From Alteriqipengyuania flavescens (lineage in GTDB: Bacteria; Pseudomonadota; Alphaproteobacteria; Sphingomonadales; Sphingomonadaceae): 64,000 bases of DNA. How positions within the stretch are numbered: the first letter of the stretch is position 1; each line of letters opens with the position of its first letter. Under the pieces are notes generated by a model. The model saw only the letters and a list, made by a program, of their open reading frames with translations. It did not search any database and was not told the origin of the DNA. The translations under genes were made by a program, and so were the position numbers. The stretch is taken from positions 992,001 through 1,056,000 of the forward strand of contig NZ_CP129107.1 in NCBI RefSeq assembly GCF_030406725.1, written 5' to 3'. Of the stretch, positions 54,266 to 63,400 are shown in pieces.

Positions 54266-54547
54266 CACTCGGAACGACTGTTTCCTCGCATAAGTCCCCG
54301 GGGCGCTCTTTCGACATCGGTAAAGGACTTTTGGCCAATCGCCACGCAGCAGTGCGCGTCACCATGTGCTTCGCGGCATAACTGAGCCAGAAAGGCGGAA
54401 GCGAAGGATAGTGTCAGAAAGGCGACCGCAAAACTTGCGGTCAGGAAAGCTGGATCGGAGCAAGCGAAGTTGTCCTGAAGATGAAAATTTAGGCAGCCTG
54501 ATCTGGTCAACGATGGCCGGTGACCCTCCAGTGAAAGCAAATACTAT
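54266..54547. other. Non-coding stretch with short repeats and a hairpin
   Basis: 282 bp between the relaxase and the next gene. It contains a 10-bp direct repeat CAGAAAGGCG (54388-54397 and 54415-54424) and a perfect hairpin GACCGCAA-AAC-TTGCGGTC (54424-54442). No gene is supported. The downstream promoter may lie near TACTATATG (54541-54549). Confidence 0.45.
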
Positions 54548-55042
54548 ATGTCTAAACATACCTCGCGGCCTTTCCCGCCATGCGAACGGCTGCTCGCAAT
54601 CCCTTTGATGGAGTTGACTGCCTCAACAGTGGCGACTTGGAATCTACCTGGCCTGCCGAAAGGCACGCTCGACGTCCCCGAATGTCGTCTCGTATTGTGC
54701 GGCACCGCAGATGCGGAGCGGAGGGATCTGGCAATGCTGAAAACGTCGGTCGATCGGGACCGCGATATTCTGCTGCTCAGGTTGTTGTCTGGCGAGCGTC
54801 CGTGCGAAGCGGACATCGTGCTGTCGTCGCCAGTCGAGCCGATGCTTTTGACTCGAATGCTTCCTTGCCGGTTCGATCACTCGTTTTGGCTCGTTCCGCA
54901 GCGGGGTGGGCATTATGTGTCCGTCGGAGAGAACGGTCTTAAGGTTCACTGGCAAGCGCCGACATCGGAAGCTGAGCTGTTTATGGGATGTCAGCGCGCG
55001 GATGCTGAAATCGCTCGCTTCCTCAAGGGGGTGTCGTTCTGA
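54548..55042 (+). CDS. Hypothetical protein, first of a coupled pair
   Basis: 164 residues: MSKHTSRPFPPCERLLAIPLMELTAS at the start, a central strand-rich region (CRLVLCGTADAERRDLAMLKTSVDRDRDILLLRLLSGERP) and FWLVPQRGGHYVSVGENGLKVHW before a helical end. No known family, membrane segment or catalytic motif. The stop overlaps the next start (TGATG). Found behind a relaxase, so probably an accessory gene of the element. Confidence 0.6.
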   Translation: MSKHTSRPFPPCERLLAIPLMELTASTVATWNLPGLPKGTLDVPECRLVLCGTADAERRDLAMLKTSVDRDRDILLLRLLSGERPCEADIVLSSPVEPMLLTRMLPCRFDHSFWLVPQRGGHYVSVGENGLKVHWQAPTSEAELFMGCQRADAEIARFLKGVSF

Positions 55043-55689
55043 TGGCCGCCAAGAAACGCAGTCCGCGAGCGAAAGCGGCCAAATCACCGCAGAAGGTCAG
55101 TGAGCAAAACCCGCTGAGCTGGCTCTACACCAACCCGCAGGGTTCAACTGATGGTTTCACTTTCGGAGTTCTGCGCAAGACATTTCGAGGGCGGGAGAAT
55201 TCGGCGCATGAGTTTGGTTGGCGCAAATGCCATGTGGGTGCCCATATCAATGTCGATGATCGTTCAGTCTGGACCCCCAACGTCGAGAAGGTTGAGGTAG
55301 TTCTTCCGGCCAAAGCGGACGACCTCCTGAGTGATCCGGACGTCCTGCTACGGCAAGCGGATGAATTCGCGTCTCCCACCGAAGCAGGTCTCCTGACATA
55401 CGTTACTCTGCCCTTGGGAGATGTGGATCGCCTCCATACGGGTTGGGAGCGAGCGCGTTCTTACGCCGTATCGTTAGCCAACGCTCGTAACGTCGCTTCG
55501 GTGGTCATTTTACATTCCCCCGGAGCTATCGGCGCCCCATATCCTTTGCATGCTCATCTTTGTATCGTGCCAAAGGTGCTTACGGGGCTTGGCCTAGCCC
55601 ACGGAGCATATGATCAGGAGCTGCTTCGCGACGGAGGCCAGGATATCCTTCGCGAATTTTGGGACGACCACCTCGATAAATGCTTGTGA
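55042..55689 (+). CDS. Hypothetical protein with H-x-H motif, second of a coupled pair
   Basis: 215 residues. A basic N-terminus (AAKKRSPRAKAAKSPQK) precedes a folded region with VVILHSPGAIGAPYPLHAHLCIVPKVLTGLGLAHGAYDQELLRDGGQDILREFWDDHLDKCL. The LHAHLCIVP stretch looks like a metal-binding His-x-His strand and recalls the HUH strand of relaxases, but the rest does not match them, so no function is assigned. It shares one base with the preceding gene's stop and is probably expressed and used with it. Confidence 0.6.
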   Translation: MAAKKRSPRAKAAKSPQKVSEQNPLSWLYTNPQGSTDGFTFGVLRKTFRGRENSAHEFGWRKCHVGAHINVDDRSVWTPNVEKVEVVLPAKADDLLSDPDVLLRQADEFASPTEAGLLTYVTLPLGDVDRLHTGWERARSYAVSLANARNVASVVILHSPGAIGAPYPLHAHLCIVPKVLTGLGLAHGAYDQELLRDGGQDILREFWDDHLDKCL

Positions 55690-55718
55690 CGTGCGCAGAT
55701 TGGATTGGGAGGATTCGC

Positions 55719-55921
55719 TTGGACCCACTCTACGCGGACAAGATCTTCTATAAGATCAGCGCTCAACATCAGCGCAATTTGTGGCCGAAGATCCGCATCA
55801 CTGGAAGCGCAATGTGGTGCAAAGTCTGATGAGGGCTTGCAACAATGTTCGTTCGCAAGTTGTCGCGCCAGACATCATCAATGTTTCGATAATCAGATGT
55901 GAGATCGTCGGGCACTATTGA
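55719..55921 (+). pseudogene. Frameshifted small gene (remnant)
   Basis: A TTG at 55719, preceded by GGGAGG at good distance, opens a frame MDPLYADKIFYKISAQHQ that stops at 55829. A second frame covering the same place reads VAEDPHHWKRNVVQSLMRACNNVRSQVVAPDIINVSIIRCEIVGHY and ends at TGA 55921. The two together look like one ~65-residue protein broken by a single-base shift near 55775-55785. Seen only as coding texture; no family is recognised. Confidence 0.35.
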
Positions 55922-55977
55922 TCAAATATGTCGCAGGATGCCGGTCTTGCGGGATATCGTCTGGAAAGAGAGAATTG

Positions 55978-56014
55978 GAGGCCGCCACTGTCTAGCGGTG
56001 GCGGCCTCTTTACT
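55978..56014 (+). terminator. Strong rho-independent terminator
   Basis: 11-bp perfect stem GAGGCCGCCAC (55978-55988) / GTGGCGGCCTC (55998-56008) with a 9-nt loop, followed by TTTACTCTTT. It ends the plus-strand transcript of the relaxase-side genes and shields the metal-resistance module. Confidence 0.8.
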
Positions 56015-56103
56015 CTTTGAAACCATTATGGCTGCTTTGCGCCCTCATTTCGGCCGTTCTACTCCTTCCCTTTAACGCCCGAAACCGGACGTCCGTTGGG
56101 CCC

Positions 56104-56502
56104 TCACGCTATGGCATGGCGCCCCAGGCTCCCGATGATCTGACACTCGCCGATCTTGTCCGCCTGGCAGGACCGTAACATCTGTCCCAGCTCGTCACGC
56201 AGCGCGGAGAGATCGGCGATCTTGCGCTCGACTTCGGCCAGTTGTTGCTGGACCAGCAGGTCGACATCCAGGCACGGCTTTTCGTCGTGATCGGACAGGG
56301 CGAGCAGTTCGCGAACCTGTGCCATGCTGAACCCGAGCTCGCGCGCGCGGCGCACGAAGGTAAGTGCCGCCAAATGGTCGGTGGAGTAGTCGCGATAGTT
56401 GCTGTCTGTCCGGTCGGCCGCTAGCAGGATTCCTTCGCGCTCGTAGTAACGGATCGTCTCCGCTTTCGTGCCGGTGGCCCTTGCCAGTTCGCCTATACGC
56501 AT
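56104..56502 (-). CDS. MerR-family heavy-metal regulator (CadR/PbrR/ZntR-like)
   Basis: 132 residues. The N-terminal HTH is RIGELARATGTKAETIRYYEREGIL, the wing YRDYSTDHLAALTFVRRARELGFSMAQVRELL, then the dimer helix. The metal-site cysteines are Cys77 (EKPCLDV), Cys112 and Cys120 (SCQADKIGEC), the layout of Cd/Pb-responsive CadR and PbrR rather than mercury MerR. It faces the CDF transporter gene, with an ideal operator between them, and should activate that gene when Cd, Pb or Zn binds. Confidence 0.9.
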   Translation of the reverse strand: MRIGELARATGTKAETIRYYEREGILLAADRTDSNYRDYSTDHLAALTFVRRARELGFSMAQVRELLALSDHDEKPCLDVDLLVQQQLAEVERKIADLSALRDELGQMLRSCQADKIGECQIIGSLGRHAIA

Positions 56503-56505
56503 CGC

Positions 56506-56536
56506 TTGACCTTGTAGTTGCTACAAGGTGCATATG
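56506..56536 (+). promoter_or_regulatory. MerR-type operator/promoter of the CDF transporter gene
   Basis: Perfect inverted repeat ACCTTGTAG-TTG-CTACAAGGT (56509-56529). It lies between TTGACC (56506-56511) and CATATG (56531-56536), i.e. a 19-bp spacer, the over-long spacing that MerR proteins correct by twisting the DNA. It overlaps the merR start side as well, so autoregulation is likely. Confidence 0.85.
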
Positions 56537-56569
56537 TTCCTGCGACTCGAACGTTGCAAGGAGAGCGGC

Positions 56570-57190
56570 ATGAGCAAGTCCTGCTGTCAGACATCCGAAC
56601 CCAATGACATTGCGCACAACAATCCACGCTGGCGCCTGATACTCTGGATCGCGCTGATCGCGAACGCAGCGATGTTCGTGGTGGAGATCGTTGCTGGGGT
56701 CGCCGCGGACTCGCGTGCACTTCAGGCTGACGCGCTCGACTTCTTCGGCGATGCGGCCAACTATGCGATCAGCCTTGGAGTTGCGAGCCTAGCGCTCTCT
56801 TGGCGCACGAAAGCCGCGCTCGTGAAGGCCACAACCATGCTCGCTTTTGGCTTGTGGGTGATCGGCTACGCAATCTACGGCCTGGTCGTAGGGTCGAATC
56901 CGGAGCCCCAGACCATGGGTGTGATCGGAACGATGGCGCTGGTGGTCAACGTATTCGTCGCGCTGTTGCTGTTCCGTTACCGCGAAGGCGATTCCAACAT
57001 GCGATCGGTCTGGATCTGCTCGCGCAATGACGCGATCGGCAACATTGCGGTCCTTGGCGCGGCGTTAGGGGTGTTCGGCACAGAACAAGCATGGCCCGAT
57101 TTACTTGTGGCGGCGATCATGGCGGGGCTTGCGATCTGGGGCAGCGTCGAAGTCTTCGGCCAGGCACGCCAGGAACTAGCTCATGGATAG
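56570..57190 (+). CDS. CDF-family cation transporter
   Basis: 206 residues with membrane helices: LILWIALIANAAMFVVEIVAGVAADSRALQADALDFFGDAANYAISLGVASLAL, then TTMLAFGLWVIGYAIYGLVVGS, IGTMALVVNVFVALLLF and DLLVAAIMAGLAIWGSV. The metal-site residues of cation diffusion facilitators are in DALDFFGDAANY and SRNDAIGN (a variant HxxxD/DxxxD layout). Short Cys-containing N-terminus MSKSCCQT. The protein lacks the cytoplasmic C-terminal domain of larger members. It exports Zn, Cd or Co under MerR control. Confidence 0.88.
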   Translation: MSKSCCQTSEPNDIAHNNPRWRLILWIALIANAAMFVVEIVAGVAADSRALQADALDFFGDAANYAISLGVASLALSWRTKAALVKATTMLAFGLWVIGYAIYGLVVGSNPEPQTMGVIGTMALVVNVFVALLLFRYREGDSNMRSVWICSRNDAIGNIAVLGAALGVFGTEQAWPDLLVAAIMAGLAIWGSVEVFGQARQELAHG

Positions 57191-57578
57191 GGGTGCAATT
57201 CCCAGCAGGGGTGAATTTCTCGCAGAGGAATACCGATGCGCGGACAAAGCCATGGAGGAGCAGAAGTTCGAAGAAGCCTGGCACCATCTGGAGCGGGCTC
57301 ACGTTGTTGCCCAAGATTGCTTGGGACCGCACTGCGCCTCGCATTGGCGTATGCTTGAGCTTGCGTGGAAGACGCGTGATTGGCGCGAACTTCTCGGTCA
57401 GATATTCCGGCTTTCCCTTGCCCCCATAGGAAACATCACCAGCAGACTTCCAACCGGAAACAGTGGCCGTTCGAACGTAAGTGCATTCGCCAGGATGGAA
57501 ATAGAACCGGAGATGAGGCGTGTGCTTGGTCAATCGCCGTGCGGTAATGATTGCACGCCGAAGAAAACCGATGCGTAA
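57183..57578 (+). CDS. DUF3703 protein of metal-resistance cluster
   Basis: 131 residues. The pattern EFLAEEYRCADKAMEEQKFEEAWHHLERAHVVAQDCLGPHCASHWRMLELAWKTRDWRELLGQIFRLSLAPIG is that of DUF3703, small helical soluble proteins found beside CDF and RND metal exporters. Several His and Cys residues (HHLERAHVVAQDC, PHCASHW) may bind metal. The start overlaps the CDF stop by 8 bp, so it is co-translated. Confidence 0.85.
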   Translation: MDRGAIPSRGEFLAEEYRCADKAMEEQKFEEAWHHLERAHVVAQDCLGPHCASHWRMLELAWKTRDWRELLGQIFRLSLAPIGNITSRLPTGNSGRSNVSAFARMEIEPEMRRVLGQSPCGNDCTPKKTDA

Positions 57579-57661
57579 ATCGATGGTATTGTTATGAAAT
57601 CACATTCCACTTGGCGAGATAGTTCTTTCGCAGCCGAGCCTCCGCTGCTACCGGACACCCT

Positions 57662-58000
57662 ATGACCCGGCTTTTCGCCCGCTCCCTCTTGCTTCAGCTA
57701 ATCACGCTGTGCACTGCATTCGGTGTGCTGTGGGCTCCGGTGGCGGAAGCGGCCGAATGCGCGGGGGAGCCTCCGGTAGCATCGCAGTTCGAGCAACACG
57801 ACGAGCCCGGCGATGATGATCGTGGCCTGGAGAAGCACGGCGCCTGTGCTCATGGCCATTGCCATCATGCTTCGCAGGCTGTCGGGCGGTCATCTGACGT
57901 CTTTGCCTTTGGCTCGGTCATGGGTGCCCTGCGCGCTGGCGACCAGCCCTCTTTTGCGTCCAATTTGACCGAACTGGCAACGCCCCCTCCTCGCGGCTGA
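57662..58000 (+). CDS. Small His/Cys-rich secreted protein
   Basis: 112 residues with signal peptide (LLLQLITLCTAFGVLWAPVAEA, cleavage about 30). The middle has EKHGACAHGHCHHASQ (about 58-72), a clear metal-binding-like cluster of four His and two Cys, then a hydrophilic C-terminus. It corresponds in position to the CzcI-like periplasmic metal-binding proteins that precede czcCBA in many clusters, although no close family match is claimed. Confidence 0.75.
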   Translation: MTRLFARSLLLQLITLCTAFGVLWAPVAEAAECAGEPPVASQFEQHDEPGDDDRGLEKHGACAHGHCHHASQAVGRSSDVFAFGSVMGALRAGDQPSFASNLTELATPPPRG

Positions 58001-58065
58001 CGTTCGCCGCGCGTCGGACCTGTTTTCCGATGCCGAACTGAACGTCAGAAGAGGAATACCCATCC

Positions 58066-59319
58066 ATGTTCGCCATATCGTGGCGAGCAGCCCCCCTCTG
58101 GGGGCTGATACTCGCCCTGTCCACGGGACCTGTCAGCGCGCAGGACCCGCGTGTCGTCACGCTCGACGACGCCCTTGAACTCAGCGGGGTCGCCGCTGAG
58201 GCCGATACCGCCACCACCAACCCCCGCCTCGTGGGGCCCCGCGCTGAAACAGACGCGGCGGTCGCGCTTGTCGATCAAGCCCGTCTCCGGCCTAATCCCG
58301 AAGTGTCCTTTGAGGTCGAGAACGTCGCTGGCAGCGGGGCATTCTCGGGTCTCCAGTCTACCGAATATACGCTCTCCGTCGGCCAGCGTTTGGAGCTCGG
58401 CGGCAAGCGTTCTGCCCGGGTCGATGCGGCTGAAGCCCAGGCGGAACTCGCATCCCTCAGGGCCGATCTGACCACGGTCGAACTCGGCCAACTGGTGCGC
58501 GAGCGATACCTCACAGCTGTTGCCGCAGCTGCCAGGGTCGAACTTGCGCAGGATGTGGTCGCGCGCAATGAAGAACTGGCGCGTATAGCTGGCGTCCTTG
58601 TGGAAGTCGGCCGCGAGCCGCCTCTGCGCGCGCTGAGAGCGGATGCAGCCCTCGCCGAAGCGCGCGCACATCTGGTCGAGGCCGAGGCGGAGAGCCTGTC
58701 GGCTCGAACTGCGCTCGCCGCTCTATGGGCGGGCGGTGAAGCGCCGCTCGTTCCGGCGGAATTTCCGAATGTTCTTCCGCCCGCCTCCCTAATGGCCGGG
58801 GCGACGGAAAGTCTGACCTACAGGGTCGCGCGTGCCGAAAGCACGGCTGCTGCAGCGGAAATTGAGCGGCAGCGAAGTCTGCGTATTCCGGATCCGACAG
58901 TCTCCGCGGGCGTGCGGCGCTTCGGGGAAAGCGGCGACAACGCCTTCCTCGTCGGTGTTTCGATCCCGCTTCCCTTTCGGGATCGCAACCAGGGCAACGT
59001 TGCGGCTGCCGAGGCTCTTTTGCGTGCAGCGAACGCTCGCGAAGCCGTGGCCCTCGCCGACTACGAGCAGGCGGTCGCCACCGCCCGGGCGAGGTATCTT
59101 GGTGCCGAAGCGCGCGTCGACACCCTGTCGCAAACATCGCTCCCGCAGGCGGAGGAGGCGCTGCGCCTCGTGAGCATCGGATATCGCAACGGCCGTTTCC
59201 CCCTGATCGAAGTTCTCGCTGCCGCCGAGGCGCGTGACACGATCCGCGAGGCGCTCATCGCCGCCCGCGAACAGAGGGGCCTGGCCGCAGCCGAACTGAT
59301 CGGGCTGGCCGCACAATGA
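58066..59319 (+). CDS. czcC: Outer-membrane efflux protein, CzcC/TolC family
   Basis: 417 residues. The signal peptide ends GPVSAQ near residue 25. The paired OEP helical domains follow: LDDALELSGVAAEADTATTNPRLVGPRAETDAAVALVDQARLRPNPEVSFEVENV and the second half with TYRVARAESTAAAAEIERQRSLRIPDPTVSAGVRRF, NVAAAEALLRAANAREAVALADYEQAVATARARYLG. It should form the trimeric outer-membrane channel for the adjacent adaptor and RND pump. The start ATG 58066 follows AGAGGAATACCCATCC. Confidence 0.92.
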   Translation: MFAISWRAAPLWGLILALSTGPVSAQDPRVVTLDDALELSGVAAEADTATTNPRLVGPRAETDAAVALVDQARLRPNPEVSFEVENVAGSGAFSGLQSTEYTLSVGQRLELGGKRSARVDAAEAQAELASLRADLTTVELGQLVRERYLTAVAAAARVELAQDVVARNEELARIAGVLVEVGREPPLRALRADAALAEARAHLVEAEAESLSARTALAALWAGGEAPLVPAEFPNVLPPASLMAGATESLTYRVARAESTAAAAEIERQRSLRIPDPTVSAGVRRFGESGDNAFLVGVSIPLPFRDRNQGNVAAAEALLRAANAREAVALADYEQAVATARARYLGAEARVDTLSQTSLPQAEEALRLVSIGYRNGRFPLIEVLAAAEARDTIREALIAAREQRGLAAAELIGLAAQ

Positions 59320-60476
59320 AAGATACATCCATGACACGCAGAAATCTGGCGATCCTCGTCGGTATCGTAATCGCGATCGGCGCGCTGACGCTGATCTTCT
59401 GGCCGACCGCCAAAGTCGACGTCCATACGGAGGAGGAAGCGGAGGCGGAGACACCCGAGGGGGTGGTCACGCTGAGCGAGGAGCAGATCAGCGAGGCCGC
59501 GATACAGCTGACCGCCGTGCGGTCTGGCGCCGCTGTCGAGCTCGTCTTCCCGGCGACCGTCGCTGCAAGCCCCACCGCTTCCGCGCGGATCGACGCCCGT
59601 GCTTCTGGCGTCGTTCGCTCGGTGGGCAAGACGCTCGGCGACTATGTGTCGCGCGGGGAAACCGTCGCCCGCATCGAAAGCGCGGACGCTGCGGCTCTCG
59701 CCTCGCAGCTCAGTGCCGCGCGTGCGCGGGTGGGCGAGCTGTCGGCCGCCTACGAACGCGAACGGCGGTTGTTCGAAGCAAACGTCACCGCCCGCCAGGA
59801 CCTGGAAGCCGCGCAAGCCAATCTCAGCGTAGCGCGTTCGGAATTGCAACGGGCGCAGGCGGCGGTAGCAGCAGCCGGTGTCAGCGGTGATGGGCGATCG
59901 CTGGCAGTCACCTCTCCTCTGGCCGGCAGAATCACCGCGGCACCCATTGTGCTCGGAGCCTTCGTGAACGCCGGCGAGGAGCTTTACAGCGTGGTCGATC
60001 CGAACGGGCTTCAGATCGAGGTGGCGCTCCCTTCCGCTGAAGCCTCCCGCATCCAGCCTGGTGACGAGGCCGTGCTGGTCGTCGGCGATGGCCGCGAAAT
60101 TGGCGCCCGGGTGCGTTCGGTCACGCCTTCTCTCGATCCTGAAAGCCGCAGTGCCACTGCGGTCCTGTCGTTGTCGCGCGGTATTCCTGGCCTTCAGCCG
60201 GGCGCGTTTCTCCAGGCGCGGATCAGACCTTCGGGTGAGATCGACCGCGACCGCATCGCGGTGCCGGAGGACGCTATCCAGGTGGTCGAGGGGCGCGATG
60301 TCGTTTTTGTCCGGACGAAGACCGGGTTCCAGGCCCGCGAGGTCCAAGTCGGAACTCGGTCTGCGGGCATGGTGACAATTCTCTCCGGCCTCCAGGAGGG
60401 ATGGCGGATCGCTGTCGCCAACGCCTTCCTGCTCAAGGCCGAACTCGGGAAGGAGGGCGCCGAACATGGTCACTGA
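59316..60476 (+). CDS. czcB: Periplasmic adaptor of RND metal efflux, CzcB-like
   Basis: 386 residues. The N-terminal anchor is LAILVGIVIAIGALTLIFWP, then a short acidic stretch (HTEEEAEAETPEG). The barrel/lipoyl domain has ARASGVVRSVGKTLGDYVSRGETVARIE, the coiled-coil hairpin spans about 125-185, and the beta-barrel region has VVDPNGLQIEVALPSAEASRIQPGDEAVLV. Typical HlyD_D23 adaptor. It overlaps czcC by 4 bp and czcA by 11 bp. Confidence 0.93.
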   Translation: MKDTSMTRRNLAILVGIVIAIGALTLIFWPTAKVDVHTEEEAEAETPEGVVTLSEEQISEAAIQLTAVRSGAAVELVFPATVAASPTASARIDARASGVVRSVGKTLGDYVSRGETVARIESADAAALASQLSAARARVGELSAAYERERRLFEANVTARQDLEAAQANLSVARSELQRAQAAVAAAGVSGDGRSLAVTSPLAGRITAAPIVLGAFVNAGEELYSVVDPNGLQIEVALPSAEASRIQPGDEAVLVVGDGREIGARVRSVTPSLDPESRSATAVLSLSRGIPGLQPGAFLQARIRPSGEIDRDRIAVPEDAIQVVEGRDVVFVRTKTGFQAREVQVGTRSAGMVTILSGLQEGWRIAVANAFLLKAELGKEGAEHGH

Positions 60477-63400
60477 GACACGGCCCACGCCCGAGGTGGG
60501 AAACCACACCGGTTCGGCCAGCCATCGCCACGGTTTGATCGGGGCTATCCTCGACATCGCCGTGCGGTTCCGCTGGGCGGTCATCGTCCTCACCGTCTTC
60601 GCCGCGATCTACGGCGCCATGAACCTTTTGCGCCTGCCGATCGATGCGGTGCCGGACATCACCAACACGCAGGTGCAGATCAACACCAGCGCGCCCGCGC
60701 TCTCCCCGTCGCAGGTGGAGACGCAGGTGACATTCCCCATCGAGACCGGGCTTGCCGGGATCGAGGGGCTCGAGATGACCCGCTCGATCTCGCGTAACGG
60801 CTTCAGCCAGGTCACCGCGATCTTCGAAGAAGGCACCGACATCTACTTCGCACGGCAACAAGTGAACGAACGGCTAGCCCCGATCGGTGCGTCGCTGCCG
60901 GAAGGAGCGGAGCCCACGATGGGACCGATCTCGACCGGCCTGGGCGAGGTGCTCATGTATACGATCGAATACGAGTATCCGGGAGGTCGCGATGCGCCCA
61001 AGGGTGGTCGAACAGGCTGGCAGTCGGACAGGAGCTTCATCACCGAACGCGGTGATCGCCTCGACACCGAGGTCGCCAAGGCAGCCTATCTTCGCACGGT
61101 GCAGGACTGGGTCGTTGCTCCGCTCATGCGCTCCATCGACGGTGTTGCCGGGGTGGATTCGATCGGCGGCTATGAGAAGCAGTTTCTGGTCCAGCCCGAT
61201 CCTGCTCGTCTCACCGGCTACGGCCTGTCGTTCGACACCCTGATCGATGCTCTGGAAGCGGCGAACCTCGCCGAAGGCGCCAACTTTGTCGATCGTGCCG
61301 GAGAGGCTCTGCTCGTCCGCGTCGATGCGCGGCTTGGGGGCACCCAGGACATCGAACAGGCGGTGGTCGCGACCCGCGAGGGTGTTCCGATCCGGATAGG
61401 GGATGTCGCCTCGGTTCGCATCGGCGGCGATCTGCGAACCGGTGCTGCCTCGCTCAATGGAGAGGAGGCGGTCGTGGGCACGGTCCTCATGCGCAGCGGC
61501 GAGAACAGCCGCACCGTGGCTGCCGCCTCGGCTGAGCGACTGGAAGAAGTCCGCGCCTCGCTCCCTGCCGGAGTGGTCGCCGAGATCGTCTACAACCGCT
61601 CGTCGCTCGTCGATGCGACCATCGCCACGGTCGAGAAGAATCTCGTCGAGGGCGCGCTTCTGGTGATCGCAGTCCTGTTCCTGATGCTCGGCAATATCCG
61701 TGCTGCGATCATCGCCGCATTGGTCATTCCGATATCCATGCTGATGGCCGCCGTGGGAATGAACAGGCTTGGAGTCTCCGGCAACCTGATGAGCCTCGGG
61801 GCACTGGACTTCGGGCTTATCGTCGATGGCGCCGTTATCATCGTCGAGAACAGCGTCGCGCGGCTCGCCGCCAGGCAGCACCGTGAAGGTAGATTGCTCA
61901 GCCTCGGCGAACGGCTGACGGAGACACGGCTGGCTGCACAGGAGATGATCAAGCCGACCGTCTACGGTCAGGCGATCATCCTCTTGGTCTATGCGCCGCT
62001 TCTCACCTTCACGGGGGTCGAGGGCAAGACGTTCTCGCCAATGGCCATCACGGTCATGCTGGCACTCGCCTCCGCCTTCGTGCTGTCCCTGACCTTCGTG
62101 CCGGCGATGATCGCGGTGCTCCTCAATCGCAAGCTGACCGAGAAGGAGGTCAAGCCCGTTCGGATGGCGAAGGAACGCTATGGCCCGGCAGTGCGCCGCG
62201 CCATCGCACGTCCCTGGCCGGTGATCGGTGCGGGCGCCGGACTCTTCGCCGTAGCGGCTTTCGTGTTCACCCTTCTCGGCAGTGAGTTCACACCGCAGCT
62301 GGATGAGCGCGACATCGCGGTTCAGTCGCTGCGGATACCGTCGACTTCGCTCGAGCGCTCGCTCGCCATGCAGAGACAGGTGGAGGACAGGCTCGAGACC
62401 TTCCCGCAGGTGGAGCTGGTCTTCTCGCGCACCGGCACGGCCGAGGTCGCGAGTGATCCGATGCCGCCGAACGCGTCCGACGCCTACGTGATCTTGAAGC
62501 CGCGCGAAGAGTGGCCCGATCCCGACCTGTCGAAGGATGAACTCGTCGCGCAGATGGAGGAGTCGCTCAGCGGTCTGGTGGGCAACCTCTACGAGTTCAG
62601 CCAACCCATCGAACTGCGCTTCAACGAGCTGATCGCGGGTGTTCGCGGCGACGTGGCGGTCAAGCTCTACGGAGACGACCTGACCGCACTGACCCGGTCA
62701 GCCGGAGAAGTGGCCGAGGTGCTGCGCGGCGTCGAGGGTGCTGCAGACGTCAAGGTCCAGCAGGTCACTGGCTTTCCTACGCTGGACATCGCCTTCGATC
62801 GTCCGACGATCGCCCGATACGGTCTGACCGTGGAGGAGGTCGCGCAATCCGTTGCCATCGCGCTGGGTGGTCGGCCAGCGGGGCTGGTATTCGAGGGTGA
62901 CCGCCGGTTCGATGTCGTCGTGCGGCTCGAGGATGCGACCCGGGACGATTTCGATCAGCTCGGAGCTCTTCCCATAGTCCTCGAAAGCGGGGTCACGGTT
63001 CCGCTTCGCACACTGGCGGATTTCCAGGTGGTCGATGGTCTCGCGGAGGTTCGCCGGGAGCAGGGTCGCCGACTGGTGATCGTGTCGGCGAACGTGCGCG
63101 AGCGCGATCTCGGCTCGTTCGTCGAGGAGGCTCGCGCAGGCGTCTCCGAGAACGTCGGATTGCCGGCCGCCTCCTTCATCGAATGGGGCGGACAATACCA
63201 GAACCTCCAGGCCGCGCAGGCAAGGCTCGCCCTCGTCGTTCCGGTCTGCTTCGCGCTGGTGCTGCTGCTCCTGTTCATGGCGCTCGGCGGATGGGTGCCA
63301 GCGCTGGCGGTGTTCAGCGCGATCCCGATGGCGCTGGCAGGCGGGGTCTTCGCGCTTGCCCTACGGGGGATGCCGTTCTCGGTGTCGGCCGCAGTGGGGT

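Noticed and set aside
54262-54540. Minus-strand frame with a hydrophobic stretch that could be a membrane protein
   Set aside because: The hydrophobic part is the antisense of the repeated AGAAAGGCG stretch; no ribosome-binding site or family support.
55042-55689. Second relaxase or HUH endonuclease, because of the LHAHL motif
   Set aside because: No third histidine, no catalytic Tyr context and no further similarity to Rep or Mob proteins.
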